A stretch of DNA of 64,000 nucleotides, taken from Luteimonas rhizosphaericola. GTDB lineage: Bacteria; Pseudomonadota; Gammaproteobacteria; Xanthomonadales; Xanthomonadaceae. The stretch covers positions 108,935-172,934 of the forward strand of contig NZ_JARXRN010000021.1 in assembly GCF_029888045.1 (NCBI RefSeq). The letters are read 5' to 3'. The notes under the pieces are model-generated. The model saw nothing but the letters and a program-made list of their open reading frames with translations. It did not search any database and was not told the DNA's origin. Position numbers and translations under genes: made by a program. Position 1 is the stretch's first letter. Each line of letters begins with the position of its first letter. Positions 51,033 to 59,880 of the stretch are shown in pieces.

Positions 51033-51271
51033 CCGCCCGACACCGGCGGGATGAACGCGATCTCGCTGCCCTCGCGCGGCGGCTCGTCCCAGCGCGCGAA
51101 GGCCCCGTCGACCGCGACCCGCATCCGCTCGCGCGGCAGCGCGAACCCGTGCCGCGCACGCGCCTGCTCGTACAGCGCGGCGCAGTCGGGCGCATCGGTG
51201 TCCAGCGCTTCCGACCCCGTGCCCGCGGCATCGCGCAGACTGGCGAAATACAGCAGGGTCACCCGCGCCAT
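51029..51271 (-). CDS. moaD: Molybdopterin synthase sulfur carrier subunit MoaD
   Basis: An 80-aa ubiquitin-fold protein ending in the required Gly-Gly (IAFIPPVSGG). It starts [17 protein letters not shown]. It carries the thiocarboxylate sulfur for MoaE. Its ATG shares a base with the moaC stop (TGATG). Confidence 0.95.
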   Translation of the reverse strand: MARVTLLYFASLRDAAGTGSEALDTDAPDCAALYEQARARHGFALPRERMRVAVDGAFARWDEPPREGSEIAFIPPVSGG

Positions 51272-51759
51272 CAGCCGACCGCTCCCACGTCCCGCCTGCC
51301 ACCGCGCTTGCCGACCAGCTTCGCCGGACCGATCACGATCGCGTGCGAGAGCGCCTTGCACATGTCGTACACGGTCAGTGCGGCGACGGTGGCGCCGGTC
51401 AGCGCCTCCATCTCCACTCCGGTGCGGTGCACGGTCTTCACCCCGCATTCGATCCGCAGTTCGCGCTCGCCGTGCCAGTCGATGGCGATGCGCACGCCGT
51501 CGATCGGCAGCGGGTGGCAGAAGGGAATCAACTCATGCGTGCGCTTGACCGCCATCGTGCCGGCGATCACCGCGGTGTCGACGATGCCACCCTTGGCGCT
51601 GCGCAGGCCCGCGGCGCGCAACTGCGCCGCGACCGCGGCCGGGAAGCGCACCCTGCATTCGGCCAGGGCCTGGCGCGCGCTCACCGCCTTCCCGGACACG
51701 TCGACCATCGCCGGGCGCCCGTCGGCATCGAGGTGGGTGAGCGTCTTCGCCGGCGTCAT
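51271..51759 (-). CDS. moaC: Cyclic pyranopterin monophosphate synthase MoaC
   Basis: A 162-aa MoaC with [32 protein letters not shown] and [22 protein letters not shown], the complete active-site set. It turns the MoaA product into cPMP. ATG at 51759 gives the normal length and overlaps the DUF4440 stop by ATGA. Confidence 0.95.
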   Translation of the reverse strand: MTPAKTLTHLDADGRPAMVDVSGKAVSARQALAECRVRFPAAVAAQLRAAGLRSAKGGIVDTAVIAGTMAVKRTHELIPFCHPLPIDGVRIAIDWHGERELRIECGVKTVHRTGVEMEALTGATVAALTVYDMCKALSHAIVIGPAKLVGKRGGRRDVGAVG

Positions 51760-52145
51760 GCGTCCATGGTACCGATGCCGGTGTCCGGCGTCCCCTGGTG
51801 GAAGACCATCCGCCAGCGCCCGCCAGACTCGCGACGCCACCAGGAGCTGCGCAACGACCGGCGCACGTCGGCGCCCTGCGTGCGGGTCGCGGCGTAGGTC
51901 ACGCAGGCGACGTCGTGCGTGATCGCACGCGTGCGCATCGATCTCGCCTCGAAGGCCACGCCGCCGCGTTCGGCCGGAACCGCGTCCAGCGCCGCCTGCT
52001 TGCCGAAGACCGCGCCGGAGGCGCCGATCTCCATGAAATCGTCGGCCAGGAGCGCCTCGACGCGAGCGCGGTCGGCGCGCACAACGGGGTCGAGCAGTGC
52101 GCGCTCCAGCGACTCGACGTGGCGGCAGTCCTCTTCCGTCAGCAC
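51756..52145 (-). CDS. DUF4440 / NTF2-like protein inside the moa operon
   Basis: A 129-aa alpha+beta barrel protein of the SnoaL/NTF2-like DUF4440 type: [32 protein letters not shown] at the N-terminus and [20 protein letters not shown] at the C-terminus. Such proteins bind small molecules or act as isomerases; nothing more can be said. It lies between moaA (10-bp gap) and moaC (ATGA overlap), so it is translated as part of the operon. It is not a known molybdenum cofactor gene. Confidence 0.82.
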   Translation of the reverse strand: MLTEEDCRHVESLERALLDPVVRADRARVEALLADDFMEIGASGAVFGKQAALDAVPAERGGVAFEARSMRTRAITHDVACVTYAATRTQGADVRRSLRSSWWRRESGGRWRMVFHQGTPDTGIGTMDA

Positions 52146-52155
52146 GCGGGCAGGC

Positions 52156-53178
52156 TCATCCGCCGATCAGGAACATCTCGACGTGGCGTCGCGGCGCATC
52201 CGCGCTGCCCCGGACCTCGCTGTAGCGGTCGGCGCGCGCGCGCCACAGCCCGGCCAGGCGTTCGGCGACGGCCAGCTCGCCCTGGGCGAGGGTCGGCCGC
52301 AGGTCGATGCCTTCGGCGGAGAACAGGCAGGTGTAGAGCCGGCCGTCGGCCGACACCCGCGCGCGGTGGCAGTCTCCGCAGAACGGCGCCGTCACCGAGC
52401 TGACGAAGCCCACTTCGCCGCCACCGTCGATGAACGCGTGGCGCTCGGCCACCTCGCCGCGATACTGGGCATCGAGCGCGCGCAGCGGCCAGCGTGCATG
52501 GATGCGCGCGCGCAGTTCGGCCGAGGGCACCACGCGGTCGCGCCGCCAGCCGTTGCAGGTGCCCACGTCCATGTACTCGATGAAGCGCACCACGTGGCCG
52601 CTGCCGCGGAAGCGCTCGACCAGTGCGAGCGCCTGGTCGTCGTTGACGCCGCGCTGGACGACGCAGTTGATCTTGAGCGCATCGAAGCCGGCGGCTTCGG
52701 CGGCCGCGATTCCCGCCAGCACGTCGGCCACCTCGCCGCGGCCACCGGACAGCGACCGGAACAGGGCCGGCTCCAGCGCGTCCAGGCTTACCGTCAGCCG
52801 GCGCAGGCCCGCCTCGCGCAGCGCGCGCGCGTGCGGCGCCAGCAGCGTGCCATTGGTGGTCATGGCCAGGTCGTCGATGCCGTCGATGCGCGCCAGCCGC
52901 GCGACCAGCGCCGGCAGTCCCTTGCGCAGCAGCGGCTCGCCGCCGGTGATCCGCAGCTTGGACACCCCCAGCCGCGCCGCGCCGCGCACCAGGGCCTCGA
53001 TCTCGTCGAACGACAGCCGTCCCGCCGCGTCCAGCCCGTAGTCGTCGGGCACCCGATCGGCGGGCATGCAGTAGCCGCAGCGGAAGTTGCAGGCCTCGAT
53101 CACCGACAGGCGCAGGTCGCGCAGCGGACGGCCGAGCCGGTCCAGCGGCGCGAGCAGCGGATGCGGCTGCGCGCTCAT
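52156..53178 (-). CDS. moaA: GTP 3',8-cyclase MoaA
   Basis: A 340-aa radical SAM enzyme. The SAM cluster CxxxCxxC is in EACNFRCGYCMP (near residues 30-38), the second cluster uses CGDCHRARVSADGRLYTC, and the protein ends in the required Gly-Gly. It makes 3',8-cyclo-7,8-dihydro-GTP, the first step to molybdopterin. Its ATG overlaps the stop of the MBL hydrolase by ATGA. Confidence 0.96.
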   Translation of the reverse strand: MSAQPHPLLAPLDRLGRPLRDLRLSVIEACNFRCGYCMPADRVPDDYGLDAAGRLSFDEIEALVRGAARLGVSKLRITGGEPLLRKGLPALVARLARIDGIDDLAMTTNGTLLAPHARALREAGLRRLTVSLDALEPALFRSLSGGRGEVADVLAGIAAAEAAGFDALKINCVVQRGVNDDQALALVERFRGSGHVVRFIEYMDVGTCNGWRRDRVVPSAELRARIHARWPLRALDAQYRGEVAERHAFIDGGGEVGFVSSVTAPFCGDCHRARVSADGRLYTCLFSAEGIDLRPTLAQGELAVAERLAGLWRARADRYSEVRGSADAPRRHVEMFLIGG

Positions 53179-53933
53179 CCGACGTCGACCTGCATCGCAT
53201 GCGGCGAGGCGAGCGCGAAGGCCTCGCCCGGACGCGCGACGCGATGCCCACGCGCCGCGAGCGCGTAGCCGTCGGCGGTCGAGGCATAGTGGTACAGCAC
53301 GCAACGCGACAGCAGCTCCGGTGGATACTCGCGTTCGAGGTCGTCGACCCCGCTGTGCGAGGGATTGCCGTGCAGGCCGCAGTCGTGTGCGACCAGCTCG
53401 CCCGCGTCCGCACGCAGGCGCAGCTGTTCCGGGATCGGGCGGGTGTCGCCGGTGAACACCAGGCTGCCGCGCAGGCGCAGGCCGAAGGCGGTGTCGGGCC
53501 AGTGGTGGCGCACCGGGAACACCTCCAGGCGCACGCCGTCGTGCCAGAACGCTTCGCCCACCGGCACCACCCGGAACGCATCCCAGAAGTTGGCGCCGCC
53601 CTCGGCCAGCACGTTGGGATAGTCGCCCACCCGCCGGTGCAGCAGCGGCACGAGCGGGGCCGGCACGTACAGCGGCATCCGTCCGCGGCGCGCGGCGTCG
53701 AAATATTCCGATACGAACAGCCGCTCCAGCCCGCCGACGTGGTCGAGATGGGTATGGGTGACGAACAGCGCGCGCGGCGGCGTGCCGTATTGCGCCAGGC
53801 AGGCGGTGAGGCCTTCGCTGCCGCAGTCGATGGTCAGCCACGGCGCGCCGTCGCGCTCGATGGTGGCCATCGGCGACCCGAGTTCGGTGGCCGAGGCGTT
53901 GCCCACGCCGTGGAAGCGCAGCGTCCAGCTCAT
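53175..53933 (-). CDS. MBL-fold metallohydrolase (RNase Z/PhnP-like group)
   Basis: A 252-aa hydrolase with the dinuclear metal motif THTHLDHVGG, later histidine VRHHWPDTAFG, GSLVFTGDTRP and a final His segment (HDCGLHG). The overall layout is like RNase Z and PhnP-type phosphodiesterases, but without RNase Z exosite features I cannot name a substrate. It is coupled to moaA by ATGA and follows kdkA after 62 bp, so it may be the first cistron of the moa transcript. Confidence 0.82.
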   Translation of the reverse strand: MSWTLRFHGVGNASATELGSPMATIERDGAPWLTIDCGSEGLTACLAQYGTPPRALFVTHTHLDHVGGLERLFVSEYFDAARRGRMPLYVPAPLVPLLHRRVGDYPNVLAEGGANFWDAFRVVPVGEAFWHDGVRLEVFPVRHHWPDTAFGLRLRGSLVFTGDTRPIPEQLRLRADAGELVAHDCGLHGNPSHSGVDDLEREYPPELLSRCVLYHYASTADGYALAARGHRVARPGEAFALASPHAMQVDVG

Positions 53934-53995
53934 CGCGGCGTGCCCGCCGCGGTGGCTTCGGGGGCACAGATCGGGCGGATGGGCACGGCCACGGC

Positions 53996-54748
53996 CTAGT
54001 TGCCCTTCGCCCAGCGCGCGTCGTAGGCCGCGCGCAGGCGGCCGAAGCCGGCCTCCACCGCCTCGCGGCGCGCATCGCCGGCCACCTTGTGCAGCGAGCG
54101 CAGCAGCCGCTGCAGGTTGGCCTCGCGCCAGGCGGTGGCGGGAATGTGCATGCGGCTGCGGTCGAAATCGATCATCCAGCCCTTGCCGGCCTCGTCGAAC
54201 AGCACGTTGTGGGCATTGAGGTCGGCGTGGTCGAGGCCTTCGCGATGGAAGCGCGCGACCAGCCGCCCGGTCGCCTCCCACGGCGCCTCGTCCGCCTCGA
54301 GCAGGGACGCCAGCGAGCGCACGCCCGCCAGGCGTTCGACGATGATCCACGCCCGGTAGCTGAAGCGCCCGCGCAGATAGCACGCCGCCACCGGCTGCGG
54401 CACCGGGCACTTGCGCCGCAGCAGTTCGCGCAGCAGGCGGAACTCGGCGAAGCTCCGGGTGCGGTTGGCGCCGCGCCACACGTAGCGATCGCGGCTGAGC
54501 TTCGCGGCGAACCCGCCGCGCAGGTACTGGCGCAGCACCAGCGGGCCGTGGCTGGCATCGATGAACCAGGCGCCGCCGCGGCCGCTGCCGTCGACCTGCT
54601 GCGCACGCGATCCCCACTCGTGCGGATCGAACCAGCGCGGGTCGACTTGCCGCAGCTGCGTCATGTCGAACAGAATCGCGCCATATTCCCCGCTGCCACG
54701 ATCGTCGTGGAAGGGCGTCAAGCTCTCAGTGGCGTCGAACGCGGCCAT
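53996..54748 (-). CDS. kdkA: 3-deoxy-D-manno-octulosonic acid kinase
   Basis: A 250-aa kinase of the KdkA/RfaP type. The catalytic loop is [13 protein letters not shown] and the metal-binding motif [10 protein letters not shown]; the N-terminus ([15 protein letters not shown], then YGAILFD) and [21 protein letters not shown] are as in Xanthomonas KdkA. It phosphorylates Kdo at position 4 in the lipopolysaccharide core. It is divergent from a GT9 glycosyltransferase gene with only 19 bp between the starts, which points to joint control of core-sugar genes. Confidence 0.92.
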   Translation of the reverse strand: MAAFDATESLTPFHDDRGSGEYGAILFDMTQLRQVDPRWFDPHEWGSRAQQVDGSGRGGAWFIDASHGPLVLRQYLRGGFAAKLSRDRYVWRGANRTRSFAEFRLLRELLRRKCPVPQPVAACYLRGRFSYRAWIIVERLAGVRSLASLLEADEAPWEATGRLVARFHREGLDHADLNAHNVLFDEAGKGWMIDFDRSRMHIPATAWREANLQRLLRSLHKVAGDARREAVEAGFGRLRAAYDARWAKGN

Positions 54749-54767
54749 CCAGCGAGTCTATCAAGCC

Positions 54768-55820
54768 GTGACGCCCGTCCCCGTCGTTCCCCGCTCGATC
54801 TGCCTGCTGCGCCTGTCGGCGCTGGGCGACGTGACCCACGTGCTGCCGCTGGTGCACACCCTGCGCGACGCCTGGCCGGAGGTCGCGCTGACCTGGGTGA
54901 TCGGCAAGGGCGAGCAGCGCCTGCTCGATGGACTGCCCGGGGTGGAGTTCATCGTCTACGACAAGGCCAGCGGCCTGGCCGGCATGCGCGCGCTGCGACG
55001 GGGACTTTCCGGGCGCCGGTTCGACGCCCTGCTGCAGATGCAGGTGGCCGCGCGCGCGAACCTGCTGTCGGCCTTCCTGCCGGCGCGGAGGCGGGTCGGC
55101 TACGACCGCGCACGGTCGAAGGACCTGCACGGCCTGTTCGTGAACGAGCGCATCCCCGATCGCCCCGGGATCCACGTGCTCGACGCCATCGGCAGCTTCT
55201 GCGAGCCGCTCGGGCTGCGCCAGGACTCGGCGCGCTGGGACCTGCCGGTACCGGAGGATGCGCGCGACTGGGCCCGGGCGCAGTGGCCCGACGACGGCGC
55301 GCCGACGCTGGTGATCTCGCCATGCTCCAGCCACGTGCGCCGCAACTGGTTCCCCGACCGCCACGCCGCGCTGGCCGACCACGCCGCCAGCCAGGGCTGG
55401 CGCGTGGTGCTGTGCGGCGGACGCAGCGCGCTCGAGCGCGAGACCGCCGACGCCATCCAGGCGGCCATGCACGCGCCCGCGCTCGACCTGGTCGGCAAGG
55501 ACACGCTCAAGCAGCTGCCGGCGCTGCTCGAACGCGCGACGCTGGTGGTCACCCCGGACTCGGGTCCGATGCACATCGCCAACGCGATGGGGACGAAGGT
55601 GCTGGGCCTGCATGCCGCCAGCAACCCCGCGCGCAGCGGTCCGTATTCCGACCGGCGCTACTGCGTGGACCGCTACGACGACGCGGCCCGCAGGTACCTC
55701 GGCAAGCCGGCCGCGGACCTCGCATGGGGCACCAAGATCGAGGCCGACGGGGTGATGGACCTGGTCACCGTGGACGACGCGATCGCGGCGTTCGAGCGCT
55801 ACCGCGCCGACCACGGCTGA
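54768..55820 (+). CDS. GT9 glycosyltransferase (heptosyltransferase-like)
   Basis: A 350-aa ADP-heptose transferase family protein: ICLLRLSALGDVTHVLPLVHTLRDAWP at the N-terminus and TLVVTPDSGPMHIANAMGTKVLGLH in the donor-binding half, both hallmarks of GT9. It probably adds a heptose or related sugar to the lipopolysaccharide core. GTG at 54768 (VTPVPVVPRSICLL) gives the usual length. Divergent from kdkA. The short intergenic space means its promoter may lie inside the kdkA coding sequence. Confidence 0.87.
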   Translation: MTPVPVVPRSICLLRLSALGDVTHVLPLVHTLRDAWPEVALTWVIGKGEQRLLDGLPGVEFIVYDKASGLAGMRALRRGLSGRRFDALLQMQVAARANLLSAFLPARRRVGYDRARSKDLHGLFVNERIPDRPGIHVLDAIGSFCEPLGLRQDSARWDLPVPEDARDWARAQWPDDGAPTLVISPCSSHVRRNWFPDRHAALADHAASQGWRVVLCGGRSALERETADAIQAAMHAPALDLVGKDTLKQLPALLERATLVVTPDSGPMHIANAMGTKVLGLHAASNPARSGPYSDRRYCVDRYDDAARRYLGKPAADLAWGTKIEADGVMDLVTVDDAIAAFERYRADHG

Positions 55821-55929
55821 GGCGGTGCGGGCAGCCGGCCTGTCGCTTCCGGCAGGGGCGCTTCCGGCACATCCATGGCCGGGCGACCGGACGTACATTG
55901 GCCCCGACGGTCGTTCCGGGACCCCACCC

Positions 55930-56844
55930 ATGCACATGCAACCGACCCTGCCCCACCCCGCCCTGCGCCGCGCCATCCGGATCGCGGCCCAGCCGCTGCT
56001 GCTCGGCGGCGCGCTGGCGCTCTGGATCGCGCTCGACCTGGACGAAGGCACGGCCGCGCTCGTGGCGCTGGTGGCCGCGCAAGGGCTGCTGGCGCTGCTC
56101 GAACGGCTGGCCCCGGCCATGCCGCAGTGGCGCCACCGTGCCGCTGAGAAGGCGGTGCTCGCCGCACTCTACCTGCTGACGCTGGTGCTGCTGCAGCTGA
56201 TGCTGTCGGTGTACGCGCTGGTCCTGGTCCCGTCGCTGGCCGCGGCGCGCGAGGCGCTGGGACTGGCGCTGTGGCCGCAGGGCTGGCCGCTGCTGGCGCA
56301 GGTGCTGCTGCTGTTCCTGGCCGCGGACTTCATCTACTACTGGATCCACCGCGCCCTGCACCGCTGGGCGCTGCTGTGGCGCGCCAGCGGCCATGGCTTC
56401 CACCACGCCTTCCACAACCTGCACGCGATCAACACCGGCACGTCGCACCCGTTCGAGGTCATGCTGCTGGCGCTGCCGGTGGTGCTGGTGGCGGCGCTGT
56501 TCGGCGCCGGCGCGGAGGCGGTGGCCGGCGCGACCGTGCTCGCCGTGGTCAACACCTCGATCGCGCACGCCAACCTCGACATCGACACGCCGCTGCTGCG
56601 CTGGGTGTTCACCACCAGCAACCAGCACCGGCGCCACCATTCGGCCGTGTTCGAGGCGAGCAACAGCAACTACGCCTGCAACGCGATCCTGTGGGACCGG
56701 CTGTTCGGCACCTACTCGGAGGGCGAGGTGGCGCAGACCGGCATCGGGCCGCGCGAACCGACCCTGCTGCAGAAGCTGCTGCTGCCATGGCGCGAACCCG
56801 AGGATGTCGACACCGCCGCCTCGCGCCGCGACGCGCGCGCGTGA
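55930..56844 (+). CDS. Sterol desaturase / fatty acid hydroxylase family protein
   Basis: A 304-aa inner-membrane protein with about five hydrophobic segments and the complete di-iron histidine set: HRALH, HGFHHAFHN and NQHRRHHS. Members hydroxylate or desaturate lipids, for example sterols, carotenoids or ornithine lipids, with oxygen; the substrate is not clear. A second in-frame ATG lies two codons after the first. It follows the GT9 gene after 109 bp. Confidence 0.87.
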   Translation: MHMQPTLPHPALRRAIRIAAQPLLLGGALALWIALDLDEGTAALVALVAAQGLLALLERLAPAMPQWRHRAAEKAVLAALYLLTLVLLQLMLSVYALVLVPSLAAAREALGLALWPQGWPLLAQVLLLFLAADFIYYWIHRALHRWALLWRASGHGFHHAFHNLHAINTGTSHPFEVMLLALPVVLVAALFGAGAEAVAGATVLAVVNTSIAHANLDIDTPLLRWVFTTSNQHRRHHSAVFEASNSNYACNAILWDRLFGTYSEGEVAQTGIGPREPTLLQKLLLPWREPEDVDTAASRRDARA

Positions 56845-56854
56845 CGCGCGGCCG

Positions 56855-57262
56855 TCAGGCGCCCGCGCCGGCGCCGTAGTCCTGGTAGGACTTCTCCTCG
56901 ACGTAGGACGAGCCCAGGGCGAGGTTGATGTCCTTCTTGATGCGGGCGCGGGTGTCGTTCTCGAAATACACGGCGCGCGCCAGGCGCACGAACTCCGCGT
57001 CGAAGGCCTGCGCCTTCTCCTTGAGCCGGATGTCGTCCTCGATCACCCACAGCCGCTCGTTGACCGCCTTCAGGTCGGCGCGCAGGCGGGCGATGTCGTG
57101 GCCGGCGGCCGGATGCGCCATCCAGGTGCACTCGAGCGCGTCGAGCTCGTTGCGGACGTTGGCCAGCTTGGCTTCGTCGGTCATGCGCTCGGACTTGATC
57201 TGCAGGATCGCGATCTTGTCGAGCAGTTCGCCGAACGACACGGGCACGGAGATCTCGGACAT
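56855..57262 (-). CDS. DUF6165 family protein
   Basis: A 135-aa cytosolic protein beginning MSEISVPVSFGELLDKIAILQIKSERMTDEAKL, with long charged helices (NVRNELDALECTW, DLKAVNERLWVIEDDIRLKE) and a conserved end (DTRARIKKDINLALGSSYVEEKSYQ). Related proteins in other bacteria often lie in polysaccharide or lipopolysaccharide gene regions; the role is unknown. It converges with the sterol-desaturase-family gene (10 bp between ends). Confidence 0.8.
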   Translation of the reverse strand: MSEISVPVSFGELLDKIAILQIKSERMTDEAKLANVRNELDALECTWMAHPAAGHDIARLRADLKAVNERLWVIEDDIRLKEKAQAFDAEFVRLARAVYFENDTRARIKKDINLALGSSYVEEKSYQDYGAGAGA

Positions 57263-57307
57263 CGGGCCTTCCGCCGGAAATAAGGCCCGACAGTCTAGCC
57301 CTGCGCC

Positions 57308-57336
57308 TTGTTCGCGGGCACCCCGCCCCGTATGAT
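57308..57336 (+). promoter_or_regulatory. Promoter of tRNA-Ser(CGA)
   Basis: TTGTTC (57308-57313) and TATGAT (57331-57336) with 17-bp spacing, then a GC-rich discriminator. The predicted start is about 42 bp ahead of the mature tRNA. Confidence 0.7.
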
Positions 57337-57384
57337 TGCGCCCCCGGCGTTCAGCGCCGGGACCGCGCGACACCCGCGAATTCC

Positions 57385-57475
57385 GGGGAGGTGGCAGAGC
57401 GGTTGAATGTACCTGACTCGAAATCAGGCAGGCGTTTATAGCGCCTCGGGGGTTCGAATCCCCCCCTCCCCGCCA
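57385..57475 (+). tRNA. tRNA-Ser(CGA)
   Basis: A class II tRNA of 91 nt with encoded CCA. Acceptor arms GGGGAGG/CCTCCCC pair, the anticodon loop reads ctCGAaa (reads UCG), the long variable arm (aggcgtttatagcgcct) forms a stem and the T arm is GGGGGTTCGAATCCCCC. Confidence 0.97.
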
Positions 57476-57488
57476 GCATCGGCGAAAG

Positions 57489-57508
57489 GCCCCCATCGGG
57501 GGCTTTTT
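57489..57508 (+). terminator. Terminator after tRNA-Ser(CGA)
   Basis: Hairpin GCCCCC/GGGGGC with a three-base loop followed by TTTTT (57504-57508), 13 bp behind the tRNA. Confidence 0.88.
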
Positions 57509-57521
57509 GCCGTGATGCGGC

Positions 57522-58931
57522 CTATTCCTGGGTCGAGGCCGGCGCAGCAGGCGGCGGCGCCGCCTGCCCGGCATCATCGGCCGCCGGATCCGTCTCCGCC
57601 GGAGCCTCGCCCGCGGCGGGCACCGGTGTCGCGGCCGCGCCGCCCACCCGGCTCACCCGCCAGACGGTGTTCGACAGGTCGTCGGCGACGATCAGCGCGC
57701 CGCGCGGGTCCACCGTCACGCCAACCGGACGGCCGCGTGTGGTGCCGTCGGCGTCGCGGAAGCCGGTGACGAAGTCGACCGGATCGCCCGCCGGGCGGCC
57801 GTTGCGGAACGGCACGAACACCACCTTGTAGCCCACCGGGTCGGAACGGTTCCAGCTGCCGTGCATGCCGACGAACGCGCCGTCGGCGAACTGCGGCCCC
57901 ATCACCGGACTGGAGAAATCCACGCCCAGTGCGGCCACGTGCGCGCCCAGGCTGTAATCCGGCGTGATCGAGGCCGCGACCTTCTCGGGGTTCTCCGGCT
58001 TCACGCGGGTGTCGACGTGCTGGCCCCAGTACGCCCAGGGCCAGCCGTAGAAGCCGCCCTCGCGCACCGAGGTCAGGTAGTCGGGCACCAGGTCCGGGCC
58101 GATCTCGTCGCGCTCGTTCACCACCGCCCACAGCTGGCCGCTGCCTGGCTGGATCGCCAGCGCGGTCGGGTTGCGCAGGCCGGTGGCGTACGGGCGGTGC
58201 ATCCCGCTGGCGACGTCGATCTCCCATACCATCGCGCGGTCCTGCTCGGCCATCATGCCGCGCTCGGTGATGTTGCTGTTCGAGCCGATGCCCACGTACA
58301 GGAAGCGGCCGTCGGCGCTGGCCGTCATCGCCTTGGTCCAGTGGTGGTTGATCTCCGAGGGCAGCTCGGTGAGCGTCTCCGGCGTCGCCGCGCGCGCCTG
58401 GGTCTGGCCGGGATGGTAGTCGAAGCGCACCACAGCATCCTGATTGGCCACATACAGGTCGTTGCCGACCAGGGCCAGGCCGTAGGGCGCGTTGAGGTTC
58501 GCGGCGAAGACCGTCTGCACCTCGTAGTCGCCGTCGCCGTCGGCATCGCGCAGCAGGGTCAGGCGGTTGCCGCTTTCCACCTGGGTGGTGCCGGCAGCCT
58601 TGATCGGCCCGGCGATCACGTCCTTGGGCTTGAGCGGCGGCGCGCTGCCGCCGCGGCCTTCCGCGACCAGGATGTCGCCGTTGGGCAGCACCAGGGTCTG
58701 GCGCGGGATCAGCAGGTCGGTGGCGATGGCGCGCACCTCGAAGCCCTCCGGCACCATCGGCAGGCGATCGCCCCACCCGGCCGGGTCGGCGATCTTCATC
58801 TCCGGCAGCAGGCCGCGGCGGGGTTCGGGCAGGTCCGGCCGGGCGCCGTACTGCGGCGGCTCGGGCGCGGGATTGCAGGCGGCGAGGGTCAGGGCCAGCG
58901 CGATCGCGCCGGGCAGGCGGAGACGGCTCAT
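57522..58931 (-). CDS. PQQ-dependent sugar dehydrogenase-like lipoprotein
   Basis: A 469-aa protein with signal peptide and lipobox (ALALTLAACNP, Cys at ~20) and a six-bladed propeller of the GSDH/sorbosone dehydrogenase type: MVPEGFEVRAIATDLLIPRQTLVLPNGDILVAEGRGG, YVGIGSNSNITERG, GLRNPTALAIQPGSGQLWAVVNERDEIGPDL, EGGFYGWPWAYWG and FVGMHGSWNRSDPVGYKVVFVPF. It may oxidise aldose sugars on the periplasmic side using PQQ; no pqq genes lie in the window. The C-terminal ~40 residues are Ala/Pro-rich. It overlaps the upstream DUF2231 gene by ATGA. Confidence 0.87.
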   Translation of the reverse strand: MSRLRLPGAIALALTLAACNPAPEPPQYGARPDLPEPRRGLLPEMKIADPAGWGDRLPMVPEGFEVRAIATDLLIPRQTLVLPNGDILVAEGRGGSAPPLKPKDVIAGPIKAAGTTQVESGNRLTLLRDADGDGDYEVQTVFAANLNAPYGLALVGNDLYVANQDAVVRFDYHPGQTQARAATPETLTELPSEINHHWTKAMTASADGRFLYVGIGSNSNITERGMMAEQDRAMVWEIDVASGMHRPYATGLRNPTALAIQPGSGQLWAVVNERDEIGPDLVPDYLTSVREGGFYGWPWAYWGQHVDTRVKPENPEKVAASITPDYSLGAHVAALGVDFSSPVMGPQFADGAFVGMHGSWNRSDPVGYKVVFVPFRNGRPAGDPVDFVTGFRDADGTTRGRPVGVTVDPRGALIVADDLSNTVWRVSRVGGAAATPVPAAGEAPAETDPAADDAGQAAPPPAAPASTQE

Positions 58932-59353
58932 GCGAACGCTCCCGGCCGCACGGCGCGGCACGCGAACCAGATGGAGACGGCCAGCAACACCGCCGCCAGT
59001 CCCGACAGCACCAGGCTGACCGGCATGGCGTCCCAGGCGTCGCGGGCGTGGGTCAGGGCGGCCAGCAGGGCGGCGATCCACGCCGCGAACAGCAGGGCCG
59101 CGTGCAGCAGGCTGGCGCGCGTGCGCCGCGACGGCGCCAGGCCGAACAGCGCGCAGACGAAGGCGGCGCTCGACAGCACCAGCCCGCCCACGTTCAGCCA
59201 TGCGGCGAAGTTGATCCACTGGACCTCGTAGCTGCGTGCATAGGCGATGTCGCCGAGCAACGCCCCGAGCAGCAGCGCGAGCGCGCCGCCGAGCAGCAGC
59301 AGGTGGACGGGATGGAACACATGAGCGCGCGGACGCTCCAGGGTCGCTGACAT
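58928..59353 (-). CDS. DUF2231 four-helix membrane protein
   Basis: A 141-aa inner-membrane protein with four hydrophobic segments (LLLLGGALALLLGALLGDIAY, AWLNVGGLVLSSAAFVCALFG, LLHAALLFAAWIAALLAAL, VLSGLAAVLLAVSIWFAC). The second residue block HVFHPVHLLLLGG supplies histidines, as in DUF2231 proteins, which may bind heme. Translational coupling to the sugar dehydrogenase suggests it passes electrons from that enzyme to the respiratory chain (inference). Confidence 0.8.
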   Translation of the reverse strand: MSATLERPRAHVFHPVHLLLLGGALALLLGALLGDIAYARSYEVQWINFAAWLNVGGLVLSSAAFVCALFGLAPSRRTRASLLHAALLFAAWIAALLAALTHARDAWDAMPVSLVLSGLAAVLLAVSIWFACRAVRPGAFA

Positions 59354-59880
59354 GGACGTTTCTCCGGGACGGCACGGCCGGGGGCGGTGCCCGGGTCGAT
59401 CCACGAGGCTAGTCGAGCGTGGTTGACGGGAATGTGCACGTGGAGGTGCCGCCGGCCCGCACGCGCGTCCCCGCGCGGCACAGCGGAAGCGCAGGGCGCG
59501 CGCCGGACGCGCAAGGATGTGACGCGGCGCCCGCGCGCGGATGGCCCCGTTGCGTCACTTCCGGGCGGCCGGAATGCGCACTGCATCGCGATTCGGCCGG
59601 GCACGCTTTCTGCTTGTCACCAGCGTGGCCCGCGGGGACAGGCGGGCCGAACCGGCACCCATCGACATGCGCGTATCCGACTTCCACCTCCGCAAGCTGG
59701 GCGAACAGGCCGGCATCGCGTTGCTGCGCGCGGCCCTGCTGCTGGCCGTGGCGTTCGCGCTGATGGACTCCATCCGCACCTGAGCACTCCACCGCCGGAC
59801 CACGGCCCGGCGAGCCTGCGGCGCCGACACCCGCCACGCCCGCCCGCGGCGCGGCGGCCGCGGACGGTCACGAAGCACCG
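59354..59880. other. 527-bp region with no clear long gene
   Basis: It lies between the DUF2231 start and the GH9 stop. Apart from the 38-codon candidate at 59667, I see no believable gene. A 7-bp inverted repeat GTGACGC/GCGTCAC (59519-59525 and 59552-59558, centres 33 bp apart) may be a protein site. It should contain the promoter of the DUF2231-dehydrogenase pair and the 3' end of the GH9 transcript. Confidence 0.5.
59667..59783 (+). CDS. Possible 38-aa small membrane protein
   Basis: An ORF with GC-rich third positions in nearly all codons: a basic start MRVSDFHLRKLGEQ followed by one membrane segment (AGIALLRAALLLAVAFALMDS). The shape fits a single-pass small inner-membrane protein. There is no good ribosome-binding site, and in DNA of this GC content such ORFs arise by chance, so this is only a candidate. 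Confidence 0.3.
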   Translation: MRVSDFHLRKLGEQAGIALLRAALLLAVAFALMDSIRT

